A stretch of DNA of 62,387 nucleotides from JAAYEA01 sp012689325 (GTDB lineage Bacteria; Chloroflexota; Anaerolineae; JAAYEA01), in NCBI GenBank assembly GCA_036841525.1, contig DAITVZ010000020.1, positions 1 to 62,387 of the forward strand, read 5' to 3'. Position numbers and translations under genes: made by a program. The notes beneath the pieces were generated by a model. The model was not told the origin of the DNA and did no database searches. It saw only the letters and a program-made list of their open reading frames with translations. Below, piece by piece: positions 40,091 through 49,118 of this stretch. Positions within the stretch are counted from its first letter, which is position 1. Each line of letters begins with the position of its first letter.

Positions 40091-40474
40091 TCACGAGCAG
40101 AGCTTGCGGACGGTGTCCAGGTCAAAGCTATAGTAGTCGCAGGTCAACTCTTCGCCCGGGGCGATATCGCGCAGGGCGACGTTCTGGCGGGCGGCATCCT
40201 CCCCGAGGTTGGGTTCGGCGGCGTGGTTCATCTGCTTGGCGTGGTCGCCGCACATGACGATGATCCGCTCGCCGTTCCGTTCGATCTGGTAGCCGTACAT
40301 GAGCCAGAACTCTTGCGCGGGCGGCGGGAACGTGCACAGCTCGGCAAAGGGGATGACCGAATCCAGCCGCTCGTCCAGCACCCAGACGAGCTGCCCCTTT
40401 CTGATCGGCTCCGCGGCAAAGCAGCCGATCCCATGGATGGTGCTCAGTCCAATGCGCGCCCTAACCAATAACAC
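40091..40474 (-). CDS. Small SET-domain protein
   Basis: The 127-residue protein consists of a minimal SET domain, the lysine methyltransferase fold. It has GIGCFAAEPIRKGQLVW at the start of the fold, MNHAAEPNL (the NHxxxPN pseudoknot motif) and IAPGEELTCDYYSFD (the ELTxDY motif). The pre- and post-SET cysteine clusters are absent, as in other small bacterial SET proteins. The start is GTG with AAGGAGG five bases upstream; no ATG fits, so simple start-codon searches would miss or mis-extend this gene. Target unknown. It lies 86 bases upstream of the dehydrogenase gene on the same strand. Confidence 0.82.
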   Translation of the reverse strand: MLLVRARIGLSTIHGIGCFAAEPIRKGQLVWVLDERLDSVIPFAELCTFPPPAQEFWLMYGYQIERNGERIIVMCGDHAKQMNHAAEPNLGEDAARQNVALRDIAPGEELTCDYYSFDLDTVRKLCS

Positions 40475-40535
40475 CGGGACCTCCTTGTGGTCCAAAATGA
40501 GGGACACCAAGTCGGAAAGGCGATGGCTCTGACCA

Positions 40536-40718
40536 TCACTCCTGGACCATGAGGCGCACCTGAGCGTTGGTCGAGCCGCCGATGAGCGTGTTGCCATAGG
40601 CGCCGCTGGTATGCACGATGCGAAAGAGCAGCCGGTCGCCCGGCCGGGCCAGGGGATCGATCCCCTCCAGGGCGCCGGAAAAGCGCCGCGTCTCGTTGGC
40701 GACGCAGAGCTCGCTTGT
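40536..40718 (-). pseudogene. Start-less or frameshifted short coding remnant
   Basis: A 60-codon frame opens directly after a TGA and has no start codon, but its codon choice is that of real genes here. It encodes ...RRFSGALEGIDPLARPGDRL..., LLFRIVHTSGAYGNTLIGGS and ends QVRLMVQE. An ATG with GGAG eight bases upstream sits one base out of frame at 40720-40722, so a single-base indel would produce a 62-residue protein. The sequence resembles the C-terminal end of a beta-rich secreted or carbohydrate-binding protein. It is either a remnant of a lost gene or a frameshift (natural or a sequence error). Confidence 0.6.
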
Positions 40719-40876
40719 TCATGCGGGGCGCTCCTCGCGATCTCGCGACAGCTTGGGGCAAGCGGTCCTATTGTAGACCATATTGTCGAATCGCCAAGAG
40801 GCGCGGGGCCATTTGACAAAGGGACGAAATGGGCGAAAGTAGGGCCGTTGCCAATCACCGATGAGGAGCAGAGAAC

Positions 40877-41857
40877 ATGTCCGACGGGAGCAGGGCCAAG
40901 TTGCGGTTTTCCACGCGGGTGTCGGCGGAGGCGACGGGCGAGGAGCTGACCTTCGCCCGGCAGTTGGGCGTCGAGTGCCTCTATACCTGGGTCAGCGAGG
41001 AGCAGACCGGGCTCGATTACCTGCGGCGGCTGAAGGAGCGGGCCGACCGCGCGGGGCTGACGCTCTACAACGTGGGCAACATGCGGCTGGGCAAGTGCGA
41101 CCAGATCCACCTGGCGCTGCCGGGGCGGGACGCGCGCATCGCCGAGCTCAAGGTCTTTATTCGCAACCTGGGGCGGGTGGGGATCCACGTCACCACCTTT
41201 ACCTGGGAGCCGACCAACGTCTGGAGCTCGCGGCAGCGCGGGGAGAGCCGCGGCGCCTCGGCGCGGATGGTGGACATGGCCGAGCTGGAGCAGCGCCCCT
41301 ATACCCACGGCCGCGCCTATAGCCGCGAGGAGATCTGGGACAACTTTGCTTATCTCATGCGCGAGATCATCCCGGTGGCGGAGGACGCGGGGGTGCGGCT
41401 GGCGTTGCACCCCAACGACCCGCCGGTGCCCGAGCTGGGCGGCATCCCCTGCCTGATCCATAGCTGGGCGGACTATCAGCGGGCGTTCGAGATCGCCGAT
41501 AGCCCCGCGCTGGGGATGGAGTTCTGCGCTGGCTGCTGGCTGGAGGGGGGCGCGGCCTTTGGCGACGTGCTGGCGGGGATTCGGGAGCTCGCCCTGGGGG
41601 ACCGCATCCTGCTGGTGCATTTCCGCAACGTCACCGCGCCGCTGCCCTATTTCGTGGAGACCTTTCTGGACAACGGCTACATGGACATGTACCAGATCAT
41701 GCGCGCGCTGGTGGAGGTCGGCTACCCCAACACCGTCACGCTGGACCACTCGCCCAAGCTGGGGAGCGGCGGCGAGGAGGCGTCGACCGCCTATGCCGTG
41801 GGCTACATGCGGGCGCTGAAGGAGCGGGCCGAGCAAGAGCTGTGGGGCGCCCGGTAG
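40877..41857 (+). CDS. uxuA: Mannonate dehydratase family protein
   Basis: The 326-residue protein resembles UxuA, which dehydrates D-mannonate to 2-keto-3-deoxygluconate in glucuronate breakdown. Shared segments are TFTWEPTNVW with a following RGxSRG region, RLALHPNDPPVPELGGI, FCAGCW, LLVHFRNV and ETFLDNGYMDMY, ending in TLDHSP. It is shorter than E. coli UxuA (394 residues), as in many non-enteric homologues. AGGAG is eight bases before the ATG. TTGACA at 40813-40818 lies upstream but without a clear -10. No other uronate-pathway gene is adjacent, although the GH2 enzyme could supply glucuronate. Confidence 0.86.
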   Translation: MSDGSRAKLRFSTRVSAEATGEELTFARQLGVECLYTWVSEEQTGLDYLRRLKERADRAGLTLYNVGNMRLGKCDQIHLALPGRDARIAELKVFIRNLGRVGIHVTTFTWEPTNVWSSRQRGESRGASARMVDMAELEQRPYTHGRAYSREEIWDNFAYLMREIIPVAEDAGVRLALHPNDPPVPELGGIPCLIHSWADYQRAFEIADSPALGMEFCAGCWLEGGAAFGDVLAGIRELALGDRILLVHFRNVTAPLPYFVETFLDNGYMDMYQIMRALVEVGYPNTVTLDHSPKLGSGGEEASTAYAVGYMRALKERAEQELWGAR

Positions 41858-41872
41858 CGCGACCCCGCGGCT

Positions 41873-41901
41873 TTGACAGCTCCCCCGCCCCGTGCTAGAA
41901 T
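41873..41901 (+). promoter_or_regulatory. Promoter of the phosphodiesterase-ligase operon
   Basis: TTGACA (41873-41878) and TAGAAT (41896-41901) with 17-base spacer, about 40 bases before the ATG at 41949. Confidence 0.85.
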
Positions 41902-41948
41902 GTCCGTGGCCAGTGGGCGGAAAACCCAATGCGCTGGCAGAGGTGAGG

Positions 41949-43307
41949 ATGAGCTTTCTGAATCGCATTCTACGTCGCACCAAGAGCCCCCGCGTGGTGT
42001 TCATCGGCATCGATGGCACGCCGCTCTCCTTTCTGCAGCGGATGATGCGCGAGGGGGTGATGCCGAACCTGGCCCGCCTGGCGGCGGAGGGCGACCTGCG
42101 CGAGAACCTCTCGGTCTATCCGACGGTCTCGTCGGTGGCCTGGTCGTCGTTCATGACCGGGGTGAACCCGGCCAAGCACGGCATCTATGGCTTTGTGGAC
42201 CGGCAGCTCGACTCGCTGCGCCCCTATATCCCCAACGCCGCCAACATGAAGGCCAAGACCCTCTGGGAGGTGTTGAGCGAGGCGGGCAAGCGGGTCTTGG
42301 TGATGAACGTGCCGGTGACCTATCCGCCGCGGCCGGTGAATGGGGTGCTGGTGGGGTGCTTCCTCTCGCCCAGCCTGGAAAAGGCCACCTACCCGCCGGA
42401 GGCCAGCGGGGAGCTGGCCAAGCTGGGTTACATCCTGGACGTGGACCCCTGGGCGGCGCGCCGCGACAAGGCCGGCTTGCTGCGACAGGTGAACCAGGCG
42501 CTGGCCGGGCGGGAGCGGGCCCTGTTTCACTATATGGACCAGGAGCCGTGGGATTACGCCCACTTGCACATCATGGAGACGGACCGGCTGCATCACTTCC
42601 TCTGGGAAGAGATGGAGGCCGGCGATCCCCAGTTCGCCCCGGGTTTCATCGGGTTCTATCACGAGCTGGACGCTTTCCTGGGGCGGCTGCGCGACCGGCT
42701 GGACGAGCAGACGACACTGATGCTCATGTCCGACCATGGCTTTTGCACGCTGCGGCAGGAGGTCTATATCAACCACTGGCTGGCGAGCCAGGGCTGGCTC
42801 CGCTACGCGACGGAGCAGCCCAAGTCGGTGGCCGACATCCACCCGGAGAGCGTGGCCTATAGCCTGGACCCTGGGCGGGTTTTCCTCAACGTGCGCGGGC
42901 GCGAGCCGCACGGGCGCATCAGCCGGGGGGCCGAGTACGAGCGGGTGCGCGACGAGATCATCGCCGCCGCCCGCGAGCTGCGCGACCCCGCCACCGGCGA
43001 GCCGATGATCCAGCACGCCTTCCGCGTGGAAGAGATCTACCACGGCCCTTACCTGGACCAGGCGGCGGATATCATCTTGCACCCCTACAACGGCTACGAC
43101 CTGAAGGGGCCCATCGCCAAGGAGACGCTCACCTATAAGGGGCGCGAGCTGGTGGGGATGCACACCTATGACGACGCCACGCTCTACATCGGCGGGCACA
43201 GGATCATCCAGGAGCAGCCCTGGGTGGCCGACCCGATGCCCACGATCCTGCGGCTGCTCGGCGTGCCCATCCCGCCCGACGTGGATGGGCGCGTGTTGAT
43301 CGCATGA
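41949..43307 (+). CDS. AlkP-superfamily phosphodiesterase / nucleotide pyrophosphatase-like
   Basis: The 452-residue protein has the type I phosphodiesterase pattern: VVFIGIDGTPLSF supplies the first metal ligand Asp, SVYPTVSSVAWSSFMTG the nucleophilic Thr/Ser, an AHLHIMETDRLHH segment with metal-binding Asp and His, and LMLMSDHGFC the second metal site. Such enzymes cut phosphodiesters in nucleotides, lipids or polysaccharide linkers. No signal peptide. GAGGTGAGG precedes the ATG. Its stop overlaps the start of the O-antigen ligase-like gene by four bases (ATGA), which suggests that it works in surface polysaccharide metabolism. Confidence 0.87.
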   Translation: MSFLNRILRRTKSPRVVFIGIDGTPLSFLQRMMREGVMPNLARLAAEGDLRENLSVYPTVSSVAWSSFMTGVNPAKHGIYGFVDRQLDSLRPYIPNAANMKAKTLWEVLSEAGKRVLVMNVPVTYPPRPVNGVLVGCFLSPSLEKATYPPEASGELAKLGYILDVDPWAARRDKAGLLRQVNQALAGRERALFHYMDQEPWDYAHLHIMETDRLHHFLWEEMEAGDPQFAPGFIGFYHELDAFLGRLRDRLDEQTTLMLMSDHGFCTLRQEVYINHWLASQGWLRYATEQPKSVADIHPESVAYSLDPGRVFLNVRGREPHGRISRGAEYERVRDEIIAAARELRDPATGEPMIQHAFRVEEIYHGPYLDQAADIILHPYNGYDLKGPIAKETLTYKGRELVGMHTYDDATLYIGGHRIIQEQPWVADPMPTILRLLGVPIPPDVDGRVLIA

Positions 43308-45766
43308 ACGAGCGGCGGGGCGCTTTGGGGCGGGCGGCGCGCTGGGTCGCCGACCACGAGCTGGCCGTGGTGCTGGCCCTGGCGCCCTTCTTGCTGTTCC
43401 CCGCGGCGCTGTCCGTGGCCACGGCGGCGGCCCTGGCGGCGCTCCCGGCGCTATGGGCGATCCGCTGGCTCGCCCGCGGCCGGCTCACCCGCCGCACGTC
43501 GCTGGACGGGCCCATCCTGGCGCTCATGGCGCTGGTCCCGCTCTCCGTGATCGTCTCGCCGTACCCCGAGCTGAGCCTGCCCAAGGCCGTCGGGCTGGCG
43601 CTGGGGCTGGCCCTCTATTACGCGCTGGTCAACCACCGCGACGCCCTGGCGTTGGCGCGCTGGCTGCCGCTGCTGGGCTGGGCGGTGGTGGCGCTGGGGC
43701 TGGTGGGGATCGACTGGGTGGTCTTCAAGCTGCCGGTGCTGACCCCGATCTATCAGCACCTGCCGCGGCTGATCCAGGGGGTGCCGCGCACCATGTCCGG
43801 CGGGTTCCACCCCAACGAGGTGGGCGGCACGCTGGCGATGCTCATCCCCGCGGTGGCGGCGCTTTGGCCGGAGCGCGGGGAAGCGAGCGCCGGGGGCAGG
43901 CTGCGGGCGCTGGTCGGCTCGGGGGGCTTTATCCTGCTCACGCTGGCGGCCATGGCGGGGCTCTTGCTGCTGACGCAATCCCGCGCGGCCATCGCGGCGA
44001 CGGCGCTGGCGCTGGCCTTCCTGGGGGCGGTACGCTGGCGCTGGGTGCGCTGCGCCCTGGCAGCGGCGGCGATCCTGGCGGTCGGGTTGGTGATGTGGCG
44101 CGGCCCGGCGGCTATCCTCGATGCGGTCTTGTCGCTCCCAGGCTCGCACACCTGGGCGGGCCGCCCCGAGATTTGGGGCAACGCCCTGCGCGCCTGGCGA
44201 GACTTTCCCCTGACCGGCGTGGGGCTCAACGCCTTTGAGCCGGTCTCCCGGGCGCGCTACGCCTACCTCATCGCGCCGCCGACGTGGGACTTTGTGCACG
44301 CCCACAACATCCTGCTGCAGATCGGCGTCGACCTGGGGCTGGTGGGGCTGGCGGCCTTTATCGCCTTGCTCGTTGCGCTGGGGATCGTGGGGCTGCGCGC
44401 CGGCAAGCTGGCCGGATGGCGGGGGCGGCTGGCAGGCGGGCTGCTGGCCAGCGTCGTCGCCTATCTGGCTTTTGGGCTCATTGACGCCATCACCCTGGGG
44501 GCCAAGCCATCGGCCTGGCTGTGGGCGGCGGCGGGGCTGTTGGGCGGGATGTCGCTGGAGGCCCCGTCGCAGTCGGCGCCAGGCCGGGCACGGCGCGCGG
44601 GGCGGTGGGCGGCTCCTGCGGCGAGCGCGGCCCTGGGGGTGGCGGCGCTCCTTCTCCATTCCCCGCTGGCGAGTCTCGCGTTAGGTAACTGGGGCCAGCT
44701 CGCCATCAACCACCAGCTCTATCCGCAGGCCGTCGGCATCCTGGAGCGGGCGGTGGCGCTGGACGAGGGGAACGGTTCTGCCCAGTGGGGGCTGGCGGAG
44801 GCCTACGCGGGGGTGGGACGGGAGGAGGAGGCGCTCCATCGCTGGCGCATCGCCGGGGCGGACCCCAAGGAGCTGGCGGAGCGAGGACAGGCGGCCCGGC
44901 TCGCTGGCCAATTGGAGGCAGCGGAGGCCTGGCTGCGCCGCGCGTTGACGCTGGATGCGATGCTCAGCGAGGGGTGGTACTACTTGGGGCTCTTGCGGGC
45001 CGATCGCGGGCGGCACGGGGAGGCGGTGCAGGCGCTGCGGAAGGCGCTGGAAACCGGCCACTCCGGCGACGCCCTGCCAGCGGATGCCCGGCGGGTGCTG
45101 GGGATCCTGCTGCTGGCCGAGGGCTCGATCCCCGAGGCCACGAGCCACTTCCGAGCGATGCTGGCGGAAGACCCGGGCGATATCCGCACGCGCTTTGACC
45201 TGGCCCAGGCGCTCTCCCTGGCGGGGGATTACCCGGCGGCGCGGGCCGAGCTGGAGGCGGGGATGGCGGCGCTGGAGGCGGGCCGAACGGCGGGCGATGC
45301 GCTGCAATACGCCGCGCTGCGCCTGGAGCTGGCCGTTGCCCTGACCACCAACGCGAACCGGCAGGACGACCTGGCGGCGGCCCAGCGGTGGGGCAAGCTG
45401 GCGAAGCAACTGGAGCCGCGCCACGCTTTCCCCTACACCGACCTGGCGGAGCTCTATTTGCGGCATGGCCTGCATGCCGAGGCGCTGGAGGAATGCCGCG
45501 CCTTGTTGCAGATCAGGCAGGACGTGCCGGGCATTCACTACCTGTTGGGCGAGGCGCTGGCGGGGGCAGGGGAGCCTGCCGCGGCGATCCCGGCCTATCA
45601 GGAGGCGATCCGGCTGCGGCCCGATATCGCGCGGTTCCAGTATGCCCTGGCGGCGGCGCAGGCGGCCAGCGGCGACGCCGCCGCCGCGGCGCGGACTCTG
45701 GAGCAGGCGCGCAAGCTGGGCCCGGACGCGCCTCTGTCGCTCACCGGCCACAGCCGCCGGCTATAG
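43304..45766 (+). CDS. O-antigen ligase/polymerase (Wzy_C) with TPR repeats
   Basis: The 820-residue protein has about ten membrane helices in its first 460 residues and the Wzy_C/WaaL loop GRPEIWGNALRAWRDFPLTG followed by HAHNILLQIGVDLGLVGL, where Arg and His residues are essential in characterised ligases. After a last helix near residue 455 it carries at least seven TPR-like helical pairs, for example YPQAVGILERAVALDEGN and AAIPAYQEAIRLRPD. Such fusions are common in polysaccharide and glycoprotein export of diverse bacteria. It is translationally coupled to the phosphodiesterase and its stop is two bases from the convergent prfB stop. Confidence 0.9.
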   Translation: MNERRGALGRAARWVADHELAVVLALAPFLLFPAALSVATAAALAALPALWAIRWLARGRLTRRTSLDGPILALMALVPLSVIVSPYPELSLPKAVGLALGLALYYALVNHRDALALARWLPLLGWAVVALGLVGIDWVVFKLPVLTPIYQHLPRLIQGVPRTMSGGFHPNEVGGTLAMLIPAVAALWPERGEASAGGRLRALVGSGGFILLTLAAMAGLLLLTQSRAAIAATALALAFLGAVRWRWVRCALAAAAILAVGLVMWRGPAAILDAVLSLPGSHTWAGRPEIWGNALRAWRDFPLTGVGLNAFEPVSRARYAYLIAPPTWDFVHAHNILLQIGVDLGLVGLAAFIALLVALGIVGLRAGKLAGWRGRLAGGLLASVVAYLAFGLIDAITLGAKPSAWLWAAAGLLGGMSLEAPSQSAPGRARRAGRWAAPAASAALGVAALLLHSPLASLALGNWGQLAINHQLYPQAVGILERAVALDEGNGSAQWGLAEAYAGVGREEEALHRWRIAGADPKELAERGQAARLAGQLEAAEAWLRRALTLDAMLSEGWYYLGLLRADRGRHGEAVQALRKALETGHSGDALPADARRVLGILLLAEGSIPEATSHFRAMLAEDPGDIRTRFDLAQALSLAGDYPAARAELEAGMAALEAGRTAGDALQYAALRLELAVALTTNANRQDDLAAAQRWGKLAKQLEPRHAFPYTDLAELYLRHGLHAEALEECRALLQIRQDVPGIHYLLGEALAGAGEPAAAIPAYQEAIRLRPDIARFQYALAAAQAASGDAAAAARTLEQARKLGPDAPLSLTGHSRRL

Positions 45767-45768
45767 GG

Positions 45769-46870
45769 TTACGTGCTGCCCATGGCCCACTTCAGATAGG
45801 CCTCGATAAAGGCATCCAGATCGCCATCGAGGACGGCGGCGGTGTTCCCCGTCTCGTAGTCGGTGCGCAGGTCCTTGACCATGTTATAGGGGTGCAGCAC
45901 GTACGAGCGGATCTGGTTGCCCCAGCCGGCGTCCACGTGTTCGCCCTTGAGCCGCGATTGCTCCTCGTCCTGTTTGGCCTTTTCCGCCTCGTAAAGCCGC
46001 GCGCGCAGGATCTTCATGGCGTATTCGCGGTTTTGCGCCTGGGAGCGCTCGTTCTCGCAGGTGGCGATGAGGCCCGTGGGGATGTGGATCAGGCGCACGG
46101 CGGTCGAGTTCTTTTGCATATGCTGGCCACCGGCGCTGGAGGCGCGATAGACCTCCATGCGGATATCCTCGGGCTTGATGTCGATCTCGATGTCCTCTTC
46201 CAGGTCCGGCCAGACCTCCACCAGGACGAAAGAGGTGTGGCGGCGCTTGGCCGCGTCAAAGGGCGAGATGCGCACCAGGCGGTGGACGCCTTTCTCCGAT
46301 TGCAGGTAGCCGTAGGCGTACTTGCCCTCGACGCTGATCATGACGCGCTTGATGCCTGCCTCGTCGCCGGGGAGCATGTCCATGATCTCGCCTTTGAAGC
46401 CGCGGCGCTCGATCCAGCGCAGGTACATGCGCTGGAGCATGCTGGCCCAGTCCTGGGCCTCGGTGCCGCCGGCGCCGGCATGGATGGCGAGAATGGCGTT
46501 GGCGCGGTCGTGCTTGTTGGGGAGGAGGAGCTGGAACTCGGCCTGGTCGAGGGTCCGCGCGATCTCGTCGGCCTCAGCGGCCACGTCGGCGAGGACGGCG
46601 TCGTCGCCCTCCAGCCCTGCCAGCGCGGCGAGCTCGTTGGCGTCGACGGCGCGCCGGCTCAGGTCACGCCAAAAGCCCACCTCGTCGCGCAGCTCGGAGA
46701 GTTGGCGCATGTGCCGTTGGGCGTCCTCGGGGACATCCCAAAAGTCCACTTCCAACGAGCGCTTTTCCAGGCGCTCGATCTCGGTCTCTTTGCTGGCTAG
46801 GTCAAAGACGCTCCTGGATCAACGTGATGCGCCCGAGAACGTCGTTTAGCTTGCTTTGCAGCTCTTCCAT
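45769..46870 (-). CDS. prfB: Peptide chain release factor 2 with programmed +1 frameshift
   Basis: RF2 recognises UGA and UAA and releases the finished peptide. The reading frame starts at 46870 (GGAG seven bases upstream), runs 22 codons to CTT TGA C at 46807-46801, and continues in the +1 frame from GAC at 46803, giving 366 residues, one more than E. coli RF2. AGGAG lies three bases before CTT, the internal Shine-Dalgarno that stimulates shifting. The stop-codon tripeptide SPF is at 202-204 and GGQ at 247-249, with the ending NQIRSYVLHPYNMVKD. The gene follows ftsY by 11 bases. Confidence 0.96.
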
Positions 46871-46881
46871 GTGTGGTCTCC

Positions 46882-47793
46882 CTACTCGAACAGGCCGTCG
46901 ACGTAGGCCTGCGGATCGAACTCGGCCCAATCCTCGATGGTCTCGCCGGTGCCCACGAATTGGATGGGCAGCCCCAGCTCGCGCGAGACGGCAAAGGCCA
47001 TGCCGCCCTTGGCGGTGCCGTCCAGCTTGGCCAGGACGCAGCCGGTGATCTGGACGGCGTTCAGGAACTCTTTCGCCTGGGTCAGGGCGTTCTGGCCGGT
47101 GGTGGCGTCCAGCACCAGCAGCGTCTCGTGGGGGGCGCGGTGGACTTGCTTCTGGGCCACGCTGCGCACCTTGACCAGCTCTTGCATCAGGTTGTACTGG
47201 GTGTGCAGCCGCCCGGCGGTGTCGATGATCAGCACGTTGGCGTGGCGCGAGTCGGCGGCGCGGATGGCGTCATAGACCACCGCGCCGGGGTCGGCGCCGG
47301 GCTGGTGGGCGATGATGTCCACCTCGGCGCGCTCGGCCCAAATCTTGAGTTGGTCGATGGCGGCGGCGCGAAAGGTGTCGCCGGCGGCGAGCAGGACGCG
47401 GTCGCCGCGGTTGCGGTGATAGCGGGCCAGCTTGGCGATGCTGGTGGTCTTGCCGGAGCCATTGACGCCGACGACCAGCACCACGTTCAGGCGGCGCTCG
47501 CCCTCCAGATAGGTCCGCTTCTTTTCCGTGAGCAGCGCCACCAGCCGCTCTTTGAGCAGGTTGTTGAGGTCGTCCGGCGTGCGAGCATGGCGCCGCTCCG
47601 ACTCGGCGCGCAGCCATTCCACCAGCTCCACCGTGGTGGCCACGCCCATGTCCGCCTGGATCAGCAGCTCTTCCAGCTCTTCCCAGGTGCCCTCATCGAT
47701 GGTGCGCGCGACAAAGAGGCTGGCGATCTTGCCAAAGAACGACGTGCGCGTCTTGGTCAAGCTCTGCTGGATGTTCTTTCCTCTACCGAACAC
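46882..47793 (-). CDS. ftsY: Signal recognition particle receptor FtsY
   Basis: FtsY docks SRP-ribosome complexes at the inner membrane. The 303-residue form has the N domain (TWEELEELLIQADMGV) and the G domain with P-loop GVNGSGKTT at 109-117, DTFRAAAIDQL, DTAGRLH near 193, and AKLDGTAKGG (G4). It lacks the long acidic A domain of E. coli FtsY, as in most non-enteric bacteria. GTG start with GAGGAG eight bases upstream. Co-transcribed with prfB. Confidence 0.96.
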   Translation of the reverse strand: MFGRGKNIQQSLTKTRTSFFGKIASLFVARTIDEGTWEELEELLIQADMGVATTVELVEWLRAESERRHARTPDDLNNLLKERLVALLTEKKRTYLEGERRLNVVLVVGVNGSGKTTSIAKLARYHRNRGDRVLLAAGDTFRAAAIDQLKIWAERAEVDIIAHQPGADPGAVVYDAIRAADSRHANVLIIDTAGRLHTQYNLMQELVKVRSVAQKQVHRAPHETLLVLDATTGQNALTQAKEFLNAVQITGCVLAKLDGTAKGGMAFAVSRELGLPIQFVGTGETIEDWAEFDPQAYVDGLFE

Positions 47794-47833
47794 GGGCGAC
47801 TCTCCTCATGGTGGTGGCCTCAACCAAATGGCC

Positions 47834-47862
47834 ATTATACCGGATTCGGGGGAATCGGGCAA
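47834..47862 (-). promoter_or_regulatory. Promoter of ftsY-prfB
   Basis: Minus strand TTGCCC (47857-47862) and TATAAT (47834-47839), spacer 17, about 40 bases before the GTG start. Confidence 0.78.
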
Positions 47863-47936
47863 ATGGCGCGTGCCGCCATTTCCCGCGGGGGGCGAGCTGT
47901 GTTATCATGGCGCAAACGGGCCGGGGAGGCGAGGCG

Positions 47937-49088
47937 ATGGCGACGATAGCGTTGGTGGGCGGCGAGGTGGCGACCCCGAGCGGCGAGCTGCGGCGGGGCA
48001 CGGTGGTGGTGCGCGGCTCGACCATCGCGACCATCGACCCGGAGGGGGGCTGTCCCCCCGAGGCGGAGGCCATCGACGCGCGGGGGCGGGTGGTCTCGCC
48101 GGGGTTCATCGACGTGCACATCCACGGCGCGGCGGGACACGATATCATGGACGCGACGCCGGAGGCGCTGGCGGCCATCTCGGGTTTCGCCGCCCAGCAC
48201 GGCGTGACGGGCTTTTTGCCGACCACCGTGACGGCCGGGCTGGAGGCGACCTGGGCCGCCATCGGGGCGGTGGACGAGCTGCAGCGCGCGGGGGCGCCGG
48301 GGGCGGCGGCGCTGGGCGTGCACCTGGAGGGCCCCTATATCAGCGGCGAGCGGATGGGGGCGCAGAACCCCGCCCATGTTCGCGGCGCGGAGCCGTCCGA
48401 ATATGTGCGGCTCTTTGAGCTGGGCAATATCCGCCTGATCTCGCTGGCGCCCGAGATGCCGGGGATCGAACGGCTGGTGCGGTTCGCCGTGGCGCGGGGC
48501 GCGGCGGTGGCGGTCGGCCACTCCTCCGCCACCTACGACCAGGTGCTGGCAGCGGTGGGGTGGGGGCTGAGCCAGGCCACGCACACCTACAATGCCATGC
48601 GCGAGATGCATCATCGCGAGCCGGGCGCCACCGGCGCCGTGCTCACCTGCGACGCGATCTATGCCCAGGTGATCGTGGACCTGGTCCACGTGCACCCCGC
48701 GATGGTCAAGCTGCTGGTGCGGGCCAAGGGGCCGGACCGCGCGGTGCTGGTGACCGACGCCATGCGCGCGGCGGGGATGCCCGACGGGCGCTATGACTTG
48801 GGCGGCCAGGAGACCATCGTCAAGGGCGGCGAGGCGCGGCTGCCCGCGGGCAACCTGGCGGGGAGCACGCTGACCATGGAGCGAGCGGTGCGCAACGTGA
48901 TGGGCGCGGCGGAGCTGACCCTGCCGCAGGCGCTGCGGCTGGCGACGCGCAACCCCGCCGCCTCCATTGGGCTGGGCGGCCGCAAGGGCCAGCTCGCGCC
49001 GGGCTATGACGCCGACATCGTGCTTTTGGACGCCGACCTGCGCGTGGCGCTGACCATGGTGGGCGGCCGGGTGGTCTATCGGGCTTGA
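47937..49088 (+). CDS. nagA: N-acetylglucosamine-6-phosphate deacetylase
   Basis: NagA removes acetate from GlcNAc-6-phosphate in amino-sugar recycling. The 383-residue amidohydrolase has FIDVHIHG at 57-64, GVHLEGPYIS (metal Glu), GHSSATYDQ, THTYNAMREM and VLVTDAMRAAG (catalytic Asp). GGAGG is seven bases before the ATG; earlier in-frame codons lie in the ftsY promoter region. It is followed after 30 bases by a sugar isomerase-like gene. No nagB is in the window. Confidence 0.95.
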   Translation: MATIALVGGEVATPSGELRRGTVVVRGSTIATIDPEGGCPPEAEAIDARGRVVSPGFIDVHIHGAAGHDIMDATPEALAAISGFAAQHGVTGFLPTTVTAGLEATWAAIGAVDELQRAGAPGAAALGVHLEGPYISGERMGAQNPAHVRGAEPSEYVRLFELGNIRLISLAPEMPGIERLVRFAVARGAAVAVGHSSATYDQVLAAVGWGLSQATHTYNAMREMHHREPGATGAVLTCDAIYAQVIVDLVHVHPAMVKLLVRAKGPDRAVLVTDAMRAAGMPDGRYDLGGQETIVKGGEARLPAGNLAGSTLTMERAVRNVMGAAELTLPQALRLATRNPAASIGLGGRKGQLAPGYDADIVLLDADLRVALTMVGGRVVYRA

Positions 49089-49118
49089 GTGGAGAATCTA
49101 GCTCTAGAGGAGGCAAGA

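Noticed and set aside
40444..40761. 105-codon minus frame overlapping the SET gene start
   Set aside because: Arg/Ala/Trp-rich shadow of the remnant frame; it has the plausible ATG but codon use and product fit the +1-shifted frame instead.
40813..40841. Promoter for the mannonate dehydratase-like gene
   Set aside because: TTGACA is exact but the 17-base-spaced position reads AAAGTA, so I do not list it as a feature.
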